From contig JAPPGI010000201.1 in NCBI GenBank assembly GCA_028874985.1, positions 1-56,607 on the forward strand: a stretch of DNA of 56,607 bases, in the 5' to 3' direction. Both the position numbers and the translations under genes were made by a program. Position 1 is the stretch's first letter; every line of letters begins with the position of its first letter. A model generated the notes under the pieces. That model saw only the letters and a list, made by a program, of their open reading frames with translations. It did no database searches and was not told where the DNA came from. The stretch is from Gemmatimonadota bacterium. Its GTDB lineage: Bacteria; Gemmatimonadota; Gemmatimonadetes; Longimicrobiales; Gaopeijiaceae. Below, piece by piece: positions 21,199-30,787 of this stretch.

Positions 21199-22143
21199 CT
21201 ACTCGAAGCGGTCGCCGGGGCCGGCGGCACGGCCGGCCACCCACGCCGCCGCCGGCATGCGCCGTTTTCCGGCCGGCTGCACCTCCCCGACCCGGATCCC
21301 GTCCCTTCCCGCCGCCACCACGAGCCCCCGGCGCGGGTCGGCGGTAACGATCAGTCCCGGATCGGCCCCACGGTGTTCGCGGGCCGCCCATGCCGCCAAC
21401 TCCGGCCTGAAGAGCTTCACGGGCCGACCGTTCAGGGCGCTCCAAGCGCCCGGCACATCGTCCATTCCCCGTATCAGGCAGGCAACTTCGCGCGCGTCCC
21501 GCGTCCAGTCGATGCGCGCCCGGGCCCGGTCCACCTTGGGGGCGAAGGTGGCCGCCGCGTGGTCCTGTTCCACCTCGGCGACGGGACCCTCCTGGAGCCG
21601 CGCCAGGGTCTCGGCCAGCACCCTGGCGCCCAGTTCGGCAAGGCGGCGCCCCACGAGCGCGGCCGTGTCGGTGTCACCGATGGGAACGGTCTCCCGGGCG
21701 AGGACCGGCCCGGCGTCCATGGCCTCCACCATGCGCATGACCGTCACTCCCGTAACCGTGTGGCCGCGTGCGATGGCCCAGTTGATGGGCGCCGCGCCGC
21801 GCAGCGCGGGCAGGAGCGACGCGTGCACGTTCAGCGAGCCCAACCGGGGAGCGTCCAGCAGCGGGCGCGGCAGGATGTGGCCGTAGGCAACCACCGTGGA
21901 AATATCGGGAGCGATCGCGCGGACGGTCTCCACGAACGACGGGTCGCGCGGCCTCTCGGGAGTGAGCACCCGGTAGCCGTGCTCCTCGGCCAGGCGGCGG
22001 ACGGGCGAGGATGCCCGTCTCCTGCCGCGTCCCCGAGGACGGTCGGGACGCGTGATGACAGCGGCAACCTCGTGGCCGGAGCGCGCGATTGCCCGAAGCG
22101 AGGGCAACGCGAACTGCGGCGTGCCCCAGAAGAGGACGCGCAC
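21199..22143 (-). CDS. fmt: Methionyl-tRNA formyltransferase
   Basis: Fmt formylates initiator Met-tRNA. The N-terminus MRVLFWGTPQFALPSL is typical, and the catalytic segment NVHASLLPALRGAAPINWAI holds the conserved Asn, His and SLLP loop, followed by MDAGPVL with the third catalytic residue, Asp. The C-terminal OB-like domain covers about residues 205-314. Length is normal (314). It follows def by 47 bases, the usual def-fmt pairing of formylation and deformylation. Confidence 0.97.
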   Translation of the reverse strand: MRVLFWGTPQFALPSLRAIARSGHEVAAVITRPDRPRGRGRRRASSPVRRLAEEHGYRVLTPERPRDPSFVETVRAIAPDISTVVAYGHILPRPLLDAPRLGSLNVHASLLPALRGAAPINWAIARGHTVTGVTVMRMVEAMDAGPVLARETVPIGDTDTAALVGRRLAELGARVLAETLARLQEGPVAEVEQDHAAATFAPKVDRARARIDWTRDAREVACLIRGMDDVPGAWSALNGRPVKLFRPELAAWAAREHRGADPGLIVTADPRRGLVVAAGRDGIRVGEVQPAGKRRMPAAAWVAGRAAGPGDRFE

Positions 22144-22190
22144 GGTCTAGCGGTCCGTGGATAACGCCGTCCGAGCGCGTGCCCGCCGAC

Positions 22191-22703
22191 TCACTTCCCG
22201 CCCCTCCTGCTCTTCCGCCATTTCCTCAGGAGCATGTTGCGCTTCAGCGGCGACAACCGGTCGATGAACAGGATTCCGTCAAGGTGGTCGACCTCGTGCT
22301 GCAGCGCCCGCGCCAGGAGGCCCTCCGCCTCGATGCGTACGGGTTCGCCGTCCGGCGAGAGTCCCTCCACGGTCACCCGGACCGGGCGGGTCACCGTCTC
22401 CTCCAGCCCGGGGATGCTGAGGCACCCCTCGGTCGCCTTGTCGGTGGTCCGGCCCGCCTCGACGATGACCGGATTGACCAGCGCGTGCACGTGCCGCTTC
22501 TCTTCCTCTTCCGGAACGTCCACGATCAGCACGCGCCGCGATACCCCGACCTGAGGCGCCGCCAGACCGATCCCGCCTGCGTCGTACATCGTGTCGAACA
22601 TGTCCCCGATGAGCCGGCGCGTCTCGTCCGTCACGTCTTCCACCGGCACGGCCGGCTCCCGCAGCACCCTGGCCCCGAGGATCCGGATTTCGCGAAGCGC
22701 CAC
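22191..22703 (-). CDS. def: Peptide deformylase
   Basis: Def removes the N-formyl group from nascent proteins. All three motifs are present in the 170-residue protein: GIGLAAPQVG, EGCLSIPG (metal-binding Cys) and HEVDHLDG (HExxH with two metal His and the catalytic Glu). The start is a GTG at 22703. It has a normal length for a type I/II bacterial enzyme and lies between yajC and fmt. Confidence 0.97.
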   Translation of the reverse strand: MALREIRILGARVLREPAVPVEDVTDETRRLIGDMFDTMYDAGGIGLAAPQVGVSRRVLIVDVPEEEEKRHVHALVNPVIVEAGRTTDKATEGCLSIPGLEETVTRPVRVTVEGLSPDGEPVRIEAEGLLARALQHEVDHLDGILFIDRLSPLKRNMLLRKWRKSRRGGK

Positions 22704-22746
22704 CGTGGGTCAGAAACCGGCGGCGGGGACGGCGCTCACGGGCTGC

Positions 22747-23085
22747 CTACTCCGTCTCGATCTTGCGGGCGATGTGTCCCCGGTCGACCACAATCCGCGT
22801 GTTCTCCCCCGTCTTGATCGTGAGCGCCTGCTCGGTCGCGTGGACGATCACTCCCAGGATGCCCCCGTTCGTCATGACCTGGTCGCCGCGCGACAGTTTG
22901 CCGAGCATCTCCTGGTGACGCTGCCTCTCCTTGCGCTGGGGCCGGATGAGGATGAAGTAGAAGATCGCGAAGATCATCACCAGCTGGAAGAGCAGGACGG
23001 CCATCGGGTTCGCGCCTTCCCGGGGCATGAGCGGGGGAGGCGGCGGGGATGCCAGGATGGCGGCAAGATTGGTGGAGAGTGACAC
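22747..23085 (-). CDS. yajC: Preprotein translocase subunit YajC
   Basis: YajC is a small single-span accessory protein of the SecDF translocon. One membrane helix (MAVLLFQLVMIFAIFYFILI) is followed by the typical RPQRKERQRHQEML and the GDQVMTNGGILGVI core. I chose the GTG at 23085, which gives 112 residues with AGGAA about 9 bases upstream; the open frame extends to 23193 but runs into tgt. The proline-rich stretch before the helix is unusual but compatible. The tgt-yajC order is a common one in Gram-negative bacteria; secD and secF are not in the window. Confidence 0.94.
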   Translation of the reverse strand: MSLSTNLAAILASPPPPPLMPREGANPMAVLLFQLVMIFAIFYFILIRPQRKERQRHQEMLGKLSRGDQVMTNGGILGVIVHATEQALTIKTGENTRIVVDRGHIARKIETE

Positions 23086-23113
23086 GGGTCTGCGTTCCTG
23101 GGTGTCTGTGGGA

Positions 23114-25341
<2,228 letters not shown>

Positions 25342-25359
25342 GGGCTCTCGGGGCTTCGC

Positions 25360-26406
25360 TCAGTGGAAGAGGCTCGGGTGGCCGCCGCCGGATCCGCTCT
25401 CGTCGTCGGGCGCGGGACGGCCGAGACGCTCGTACGCCTTGCCGGTGGCGATCCGCCCACGCGGACCGCGCATCATGAGGCCCTGCTGAATGAGGAAGGG
25501 TTCGTACACCTCCTCGATGGTGCCGGCGTCCTCGCCCAGCGCGACCGCGAGCGAATTCAGCCCGACCGGCCCCCCCTCGAACTTCTCGACGATAGTCGCG
25601 AGGATCCGCGTGTCCATCGCGTCGAGCCCGTACTCGTCCACCTTCAGCAGCTCGAGCGCGGCGCGCACCACGTCGACCTCGAGCACGCCCTCGGCGCGCA
25701 CCTCGGCGAAATCGCGCACCCGCCGCAGCAGCCGGTTCGCCACCCGGGGCGTTCCCCGAGCCCGGGCCGCCAGCTCACGCGCCCCCGCCGCGGTGGCCTC
25801 GACGCCAAGCAACTTCGCGCTCCGCCCGATGATCACCGCCAGGTCGCGCGCCGGGTAGAAGTCGAGCCGTTCGGTGATTCCGAAGCGGGCCCGCATGGGC
25901 GCGGTGAGCAGCCCGAAGCGGGTCGTGGCGCCCACCAGGGTGAAGGGTTCGACCGCCATCGTCATGGTCTGGGCGCGCGGTCCGTCCGAGAGTCGCACCT
26001 CCACGCGAAAGTCCTCCATGGCCGGGTACAGGAACTCCTCGATCACCGGACGCAGGCGGTGGATCTCGTCGATGAAGAGGATATCGCCCTGCTGCAGGTT
26101 GGTGAGCGCGCCCACCAGGTCGGCCGGCTTCTCGAGCACGGGTCCGGAGGTCGTCGTGAAGCCCACCCCCATCTCCCGCGCCAGTAGCATGGCCAGCGTG
26201 GTCTTGCCCAGCCCCGGGGGACCGTGGAAGAGGATGTGGTCCAGGGGCTCGCGCCGTGCCGTGGCAGCCTCTATCGCGATACGCAGGTTCTCCTTCAGCC
26301 GCTCCTGGCCTATGAAGTCGGACAGTCGCCGGGGCCGCAACGACCTCTCGTGACCACCCTCGTCCGGCAACACCTCCGGGGTCGTGATCTCGGTGCGTCT
26401 CGCCAT
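25360..26406 (-). CDS. ruvB: Holliday junction branch-migration ATPase RuvB
   Basis: RuvB is the hexameric AAA+ motor that drives Holliday-junction branch migration. Visible are [12 protein letters not shown], Walker [13 protein letters not shown], Walker [10 protein letters not shown], the sensor GATTRFG and the C-terminal winged helix near [16 protein letters not shown]. Length (348) is normal. The ATG at 26406 lies 8 bases behind ruvA, completing a ruvC-ruvA-ruvB set. Confidence 0.98.
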   Translation of the reverse strand: MARRTEITTPEVLPDEGGHERSLRPRRLSDFIGQERLKENLRIAIEAATARREPLDHILFHGPPGLGKTTLAMLLAREMGVGFTTTSGPVLEKPADLVGALTNLQQGDILFIDEIHRLRPVIEEFLYPAMEDFRVEVRLSDGPRAQTMTMAVEPFTLVGATTRFGLLTAPMRARFGITERLDFYPARDLAVIIGRSAKLLGVEATAAGARELAARARGTPRVANRLLRRVRDFAEVRAEGVLEVDVVRAALELLKVDEYGLDAMDTRILATIVEKFEGGPVGLNSLAVALGEDAGTIEEVYEPFLIQQGLMMRGPRGRIATGKAYERLGRPAPDDESGSGGGHPSLFH

Positions 26407-26414
26407 GGTCGCTG

Positions 26415-27011
26415 CTACCGCCCCGAACCCCGCCGCGCGAGCACGGCACGGACGATTTCCTCCGAGGACTCGGCGCCGTTCTCGCGGGACGCCTCCCGCA
26501 CGGCGGCGTCAGCCTCGGCAAAGGAATACCCCAGGCCCGTCAGCGCGGCCACCGCGTCGGCCGCCAGTTTTGCCCCGGGCCCGGCCCGGCTGTCGGCCGC
26601 GGCGATGTCCTCCACCTTGTCCGACAGGTCCAGGATCACCCTTTCGGCGGTCTTCTTCCCCAGCCCGCTCACCTGCATCAGCGCGCGCGCGTCCTTCTCG
26701 GCGATCGCGCGGGCCAGCCGCCCCGCGTGGTAGGCGCTCAGCATGGCCAGCGCCAGCCGCGGACCCACCTTGTGGACACCCAGCAGGCGGTGGAAGAGTG
26801 TCCGTTCGTGCTCCTCGAGGAAGCCGTACAGGTGGGGCTTCTCGTCCTGCACCACGTACGCCGTGAGCAGTTCCAGGTCGGTCCCCGGCGCGGGGAGGCG
26901 ACGAAAGATCGAGAGGGGGACGTGCACCTCGTACACGAGTCCCGCGGCGGTCTCCAGCTCGACCCGGTCGGTGTCGAGGCTCAGCACGCGGCCCCTGATG
27001 CGGCTGATCAC
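26415..27011 (-). CDS. ruvA: Holliday junction DNA-binding protein RuvA
   Basis: RuvA binds four-way junctions and docks RuvB. The 198-residue protein starts [20 protein letters not shown] (OB fold, domain I), has helix-hairpin-helix motifs ([13 protein letters not shown] and [12 protein letters not shown], domain II) and the C-terminal RuvB-binding domain III ([16 protein letters not shown]). The GTG at 27011 overlaps the ruvC stop as GTGA. The longer open frame upstream is shadow sequence within ruvC. Confidence 0.97.
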   Translation of the reverse strand: MISRIRGRVLSLDTDRVELETAAGLVYEVHVPLSIFRRLPAPGTDLELLTAYVVQDEKPHLYGFLEEHERTLFHRLLGVHKVGPRLALAMLSAYHAGRLARAIAEKDARALMQVSGLGKKTAERVILDLSDKVEDIAAADSRAGPGAKLAADAVAALTGLGYSFAEADAAVREASRENGAESSEEIVRAVLARRGSGR

Positions 27012-27547
27012 GACGCCACCAGAGGTGAGGGCGCCGGCTTCGGAAGCGGGCCCGTGAAGGCATGGCAGAGGGCGGCCGCGACCCCGTCGGCCGCGTCGCT
27101 CGGCGCGGGATCGGTACGCAGACGGAGATGGCGGCGCACCATGTACGCGACCTGGTCCTTCGTGGCCGACCCGGTGCCCACAACCGCCCGCTTGATGGCG
27201 CGGGGCGCGTATTCGGCCACCGCCACCCCGCACCGCGCCGCCGCCACGATGATCGCCCCCCGTGCCTGTCCGAGTGTCAGCGCGCTCCGCACGTTCTTGC
27301 CGTAGAACGCGCTCTCCAGCGACAGCACCGCGGGCGAGAACCGCTCGATCAGCGCGGCCACCTCCTCGTGAATCTCGAGCAGGCGGTCGGCGAGGTCGGC
27401 CCCGGGCGAGGTCCGGATCACCCCGCACTCGATCAGCCCGGCGCGGCGGCGGGAGTCGACCTCCACCACCCCGAAACCGGTGGCCGCGGTGCCGGGATCG
27501 ATCCCGAGCAGCACGCAACCGCCACCGTCGCCGGGCCACGCCGTCAC
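27008..27547 (-). CDS. ruvC: Holliday junction resolvase RuvC
   Basis: RuvC cuts Holliday junctions. The RNase-H-like catalytic residues are in place: Asp in LLGIDPGTAATGFG, Glu in LSLESAFYGKNV and a final Asp in PSDAADGVAAALCH. Starting at the GTG at 27547 gives 179 residues (E. coli 173). That codon overlaps the yebC stop as GTGA. The order yebC-ruvC-ruvA-ruvB is widely conserved. Confidence 0.97.
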   Translation of the reverse strand: MTAWPGDGGGCVLLGIDPGTAATGFGVVEVDSRRRAGLIECGVIRTSPGADLADRLLEIHEEVAALIERFSPAVLSLESAFYGKNVRSALTLGQARGAIIVAAARCGVAVAEYAPRAIKRAVVGTGSATKDQVAYMVRRHLRLRTDPAPSDAADGVAAALCHAFTGPLPKPAPSPLVAS

Positions 27548-28290
27548 GGACCCCGCGCCAGTACCGACTCGTCGAGGTCGGCGTTGGAGTGCACCTGCTG
27601 CACGTCGTCGTGATCGTCCAGAAGGTGAAGCAGCCTGAGGAGTCGCTCCCCCTCGCGTCCCCCCACCGCGACCTCGTTCTTCGCCACCATCGCGAGTTCC
27701 GCCGAGGTCACGGGCAGCCCCACCGCCGCCAGCGCCTGCCGCACCTCGTGCAGGTCGGCCGGCCCGGTGGTCACCACGAACTCCCCGTTCTCGCTGCCCA
27801 TGTCGTCGGCGCCGGCCTCCACCGCGGCTTCGAAGACCGCGTCCTCGTCCACGTCCGCCGCGTCTACGGTAATGATCCCCCTGCGGTCGAACTGCCACGC
27901 CACCGACCCGGCCGTGCCCAGGTTGCCCCCGTTCTTGTCCAGGATGTGGCGGACCTCGGCCACCGTCCGCTTCTGGTTGTCGGTCAGCGTCCGGATGTAC
28001 AGTGCCACCCCGCCCGGCCCGTACCCCTCGTACACGATCTCCTCGTAGGTGACGCCCTCCAGCTCGCCGGTCCCGCGCTTGATGGCCCGGTCGATGTTCT
28101 CCTGGGGCATGTTCCCGGCCTTGGCGGTGTCCACCGCGAGCCGGAGCCGGGAGTTGAAGTCGGGGTCTCCCCCACCCTCCCTGGCCGCCACCGTGAGCTC
28201 CCGGATGAGCTTGGTGAACATCTGGCCGCGCTTCTGGTCGTCAACCGCCTTCTTGCGCTTGATCTTCGACCACTTGCTGTGTCCCGCCAT
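27544..28290 (-). CDS. yebC: YebC/PmpR family protein (TACO1-like)
   Basis: The N-terminus MAGHSKWSKIKRKKAVDDQK and the GNMPQENIDRAIKRGTGE and YEGYGPGGVALYI blocks identify the YebC family, known as transcriptional regulators and, more recently, as translation factors for difficult peptide stretches. The 248 residues from the ATG at 28290 match the usual length. It is the first gene of the 25.5-kb minus-strand block, and a possible promoter lies just upstream. The open frame continues far upstream, antisense to the next gene, and is not coding. Confidence 0.97.
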   Translation of the reverse strand: MAGHSKWSKIKRKKAVDDQKRGQMFTKLIRELTVAAREGGGDPDFNSRLRLAVDTAKAGNMPQENIDRAIKRGTGELEGVTYEEIVYEGYGPGGVALYIRTLTDNQKRTVAEVRHILDKNGGNLGTAGSVAWQFDRRGIITVDAADVDEDAVFEAAVEAGADDMGSENGEFVVTTGPADLHEVRQALAAVGLPVTSAELAMVAKNEVAVGGREGERLLRLLHLLDDHDDVQQVHSNADLDESVLARGP

Positions 28291-28306
28291 GGCTACCGGT
28301 CCGTGG

Positions 28307-28335
28307 ATTGTAACGTTTGCATTGCACTCTGAATC
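28307..28335 (-). promoter_or_regulatory. Possible sigma70-type promoter for yebC and the 22-gene block
   Basis: On the minus strand TACAAT (28312-28307) fits a -10 box, with a weak TTCAGA-like -35 about 15 bases further up, and a leader of roughly 10 bases to the yebC ATG. The region 28291-28527 is the only sizeable upstream gap of the block. The short spacer and short leader make this tentative. Confidence 0.35.
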
Positions 28336-28527
28336 GGGCCGAGCGAAACGACCGGCACGGAACCTTCCAATATAGCCCGTCCGCAACTCACGCCGGGCCG
28401 AACCCCGCAACCGTGTCACGTTCTCCAGTCCGGAAAGATATTGTAACTTGCGGTGTCCCGAGGTCCGACCGCGGCCGGCCCCACGGGGCGCCCCCGCCGC
28501 ACTCCGATTCGCAGGACTCCGAATCCG

Positions 28528-29940
28528 ATGACGATATCCCGCCGTCTTCGCCCCATCCGGATCTTCGCCGGGCGGTTGCCGGCCGGAGCGGCTCTGCCGG
28601 CCCTCTTCCTGCTGTCCGCACCGCACCTGTCTCTGCACGCCCAGGATCCGGACACCCCGACCGGGACCGTCGCCGGTCTCGTCTACGACAGCACGGCGAA
28701 CGTTCCCCTGTCCGACGCCAGGGTTGCGGTGATGGGAACATCGGCGATGACCGACTCGGACGAAGAGGGACGGTTCCGGATCGAGGACGTCCCTGTAGGC
28801 GAACACACCGTGATGTTCTTCCACCCCCGCCTGGGCACGCTCGGGGTAGGGGGTGGCAACCGCACCGTCGTCGTGACCGCCGGATCGGTCACCGAAGTCC
28901 ACCTCGCGATCCCGTCCCGTGAGACGATCCTGGGTGTCTGGTGCTCGGTGGAAGCGGGGACGGGAGACACGTCGGTCGGCGGGATCGTCACCGACGCGAT
29001 CACCGGCGTGCCCCTGCCGGGGGCGAAGGTGACGGCGTTCGCCCGGCGCGGGGGGCTGTTGCAATGGAGGAGCAGGGTGGCGGAGGTGCGGAGCGGAAAC
29101 TCGGGAGAATTCCGGCTCTGCAACCTCGACGGCTCGCTCGACCTCTCGGTCACCGCCTTCTTCGGCACCAGCGGGACCGGCCACCACGAGATCACCCGGA
29201 CCGGCGCCCAGACCCTGGACATCGCCATCAGGATTGCGGATCCGGTCAGCATCACCGGCACCGTGACGGACTACGCCACCGGCGCTCCGCTCCGGAGTGC
29301 CAGGGTCCGGCTGCTGGGCACCGGCCACGACATGCTGACCGACTCCGCCGGCGGGTTCGCCTTTGCGGAGGTCCCCCCCGGGATACAGGTCATCCGGACC
29401 GAACGGCTGGGCTACGCCTCGCGCACCGACTCGCTGACGGCGTTCAGCAGGGAAGCCCTGGGGCTGGAAATCCCGCTCGCGACCGAGGCCATCGTGATGG
29501 AGCCCCTCGTGGTCACCGGCAGGAGGGACGATCCCGTCTACACCACGCGCGGCACGCGCTTCTCGGGCCTGACCGAGGCGCAGGTGGACTCGGTGCTCCC
29601 CCGGGTCGCCGACCTGGCCTCGCTGGTGCGCGCCTCGCGGATGCCGGGCCTCTCGGTCAGGAGCGTGTGGGTGCCCGACGCCTTCGGCCAACTGCGGGAG
29701 GGCCTGTGCATCGAGATTCAGCGCCGCCGCGGCGGGGGCAGGCCCAACGCTTGCAACATGGTCGCCGTGCGCCTCAACGACGGACCCGTGCCCGATCCGA
29801 TGTTCTTCCTCAGGGAGCTCAATCCCACCGATGTCCGCTGGTACCAGATCATCACGCCGATCGAGGCCGGCTTCCTGTACGGCGACCAGGGCGCGAACGG
29901 GGTGCTGCTGCTGTATACGCAGCGGGGGGGTCGGCGATAG
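28528..29940 (+). CDS. Carboxypeptidase-regulatory-like protein with TonB-plug-like C-terminus and no barrel
   Basis: An N-terminal signal peptide (about residues 1-38, hydrophobic AALPALFLLSAPHLSLHA) is followed by three Ig-like carboxypeptidase-regulatory repeats (near 46-130, 160-245 and 255-330; each with GxVxDxxTGxPLxxAxVxxxG and later DSxGxF). About 130 residues then resemble a TonB-receptor plug, ending YGDQGANGVLLLYTQRGG, close to the YGxxGANGVIxI block of SusC-like plugs. The protein stops there at 470 residues, so the beta-barrel is absent. I chose the ATG at 28528; an earlier start gives a non-signal tail. It is convergent with the TonB-receptor operon. It may be periplasmic or surface-associated; function is unknown. 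Confidence 0.78.
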   Translation: MTISRRLRPIRIFAGRLPAGAALPALFLLSAPHLSLHAQDPDTPTGTVAGLVYDSTANVPLSDARVAVMGTSAMTDSDEEGRFRIEDVPVGEHTVMFFHPRLGTLGVGGGNRTVVVTAGSVTEVHLAIPSRETILGVWCSVEAGTGDTSVGGIVTDAITGVPLPGAKVTAFARRGGLLQWRSRVAEVRSGNSGEFRLCNLDGSLDLSVTAFFGTSGTGHHEITRTGAQTLDIAIRIADPVSITGTVTDYATGAPLRSARVRLLGTGHDMLTDSAGGFAFAEVPPGIQVIRTERLGYASRTDSLTAFSREALGLEIPLATEAIVMEPLVVTGRRDDPVYTTRGTRFSGLTEAQVDSVLPRVADLASLVRASRMPGLSVRSVWVPDAFGQLREGLCIEIQRRRGGGRPNACNMVAVRLNDGPVPDPMFFLRELNPTDVRWYQIITPIEAGFLYGDQGANGVLLLYTQRGGRR

Positions 29941-29985
29941 TGGTGCGCGAACCTGTCGCCGCGCTGGTGGCGGGCGCTGCCGGGA

Positions 29986-30783
29986 CTACTTCGTGGAAAC
30001 AAGGAGACTCCGCACCCGCATCGAGCCGACGAACCCGAACCCGTTCTCGATGTTCTGGACCGGGGGGACCGAGAAGCGCGACCCTCCCGTTCCCGAGGTA
30101 AGATACGCGTGGTGTTCCTTGCTGACCGCGGCCACGTCGAGGATGAGCGGAACAACCGGGTTGTCAAGGGCGGAATCGGGGACCATCATCGTTACCGATG
30201 TGTCGTCCACTTCGGCGTACCATGCCTTCGGGTCCTTGTTGTATGGAGGACGTCGCTTCCGCAGAGAAACGAAGTAGCGGTGAGCCGCTACGCTCCCTGT
30301 CCACGACGCGTCCAGCCTGGCGGAGGCACCGGTGCGGGTGAGCACCGCCGTCTCCACGTCGAAATCGCCCACCGCGAGAGTGTGTCCCCTCGCCGTGCGG
30401 TAGCCCTCCGCCATCACTTCCACCATGTAGGCGGCGCCCGGGTCGAGTGGGGCGCCCGGATCCAGACAAAGGGAGACGTGATTGGAGGGTCGAAGCGAGA
30501 TGTACCCATTACATTCGCCTGGCTCGGTGGCCGTGGCGACGAGGGTCCAGGAGACACTCCCGGAATGCGCGTCGCCCCTGTACATGTTGACGGTCGCCTG
30601 CGGCGGTTCGGCGGCTTCGTACACGGGCCAGATCACCACGCGGTGCTCCGCCCAGTCGGGATTCAGCGGCACCATCACGACCAGGCGGTCGTCCTCCACC
30701 TCGGGATAGAGGACGCCGCAGGCCGAGAGCGATGCCGTAGCGGCCGCAACCAGGGCGCACAGGGAGACGGGTCGGCGTCGCAT
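29986..30783 (-). CDS. Outer-membrane lipoprotein, DUF4249-like
   Basis: The ATG at 30783 gives MRRRPVSLCALVAAATASLS followed by the lipobox Leu-Ser-Ala-Cys, so the mature protein should be lipid-anchored at Cys24. The ~240-residue mature part is beta-rich with two apparent Ig-like halves and ends with NIENGFGFVGSM, reminiscent of the NIEGGLGVFG ending of DUF4249 lipoproteins. It starts four bases after the TonB receptor. DUF4249 lipoproteins in Bacteroidota are commonly encoded beside TonB receptors and thought to act as surface lids or ligand binders. The family call is tentative; the lipoprotein call is firm. The open frame upstream of 30783 is shadow. Confidence 0.75.
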   Translation of the reverse strand: MRRRPVSLCALVAAATASLSACGVLYPEVEDDRLVVMVPLNPDWAEHRVVIWPVYEAAEPPQATVNMYRGDAHSGSVSWTLVATATEPGECNGYISLRPSNHVSLCLDPGAPLDPGAAYMVEVMAEGYRTARGHTLAVGDFDVETAVLTRTGASARLDASWTGSVAAHRYFVSLRKRRPPYNKDPKAWYAEVDDTSVTMMVPDSALDNPVVPLILDVAAVSKEHHAYLTSGTGGSRFSVPPVQNIENGFGFVGSMRVRSLLVSTK

Positions 30784-30787
30784 TGGC

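Noticed and set aside
20262-21230. TPP riboswitch before the thiamine genes
   Set aside because: Gaps in this cluster are at most a few bases and no THI-box-like sequence was seen.
28291-29691. Upstream extension of the yebC frame to over 700 codons
   Set aside because: The extension is antisense to the plug-like protein, and yebC has a clear conserved N-terminus at 28290.
29941-29985. Bidirectional terminator between convergent genes
   Set aside because: Only a short CGCC/GGCG stem with no T-run can be made, too weak to call.
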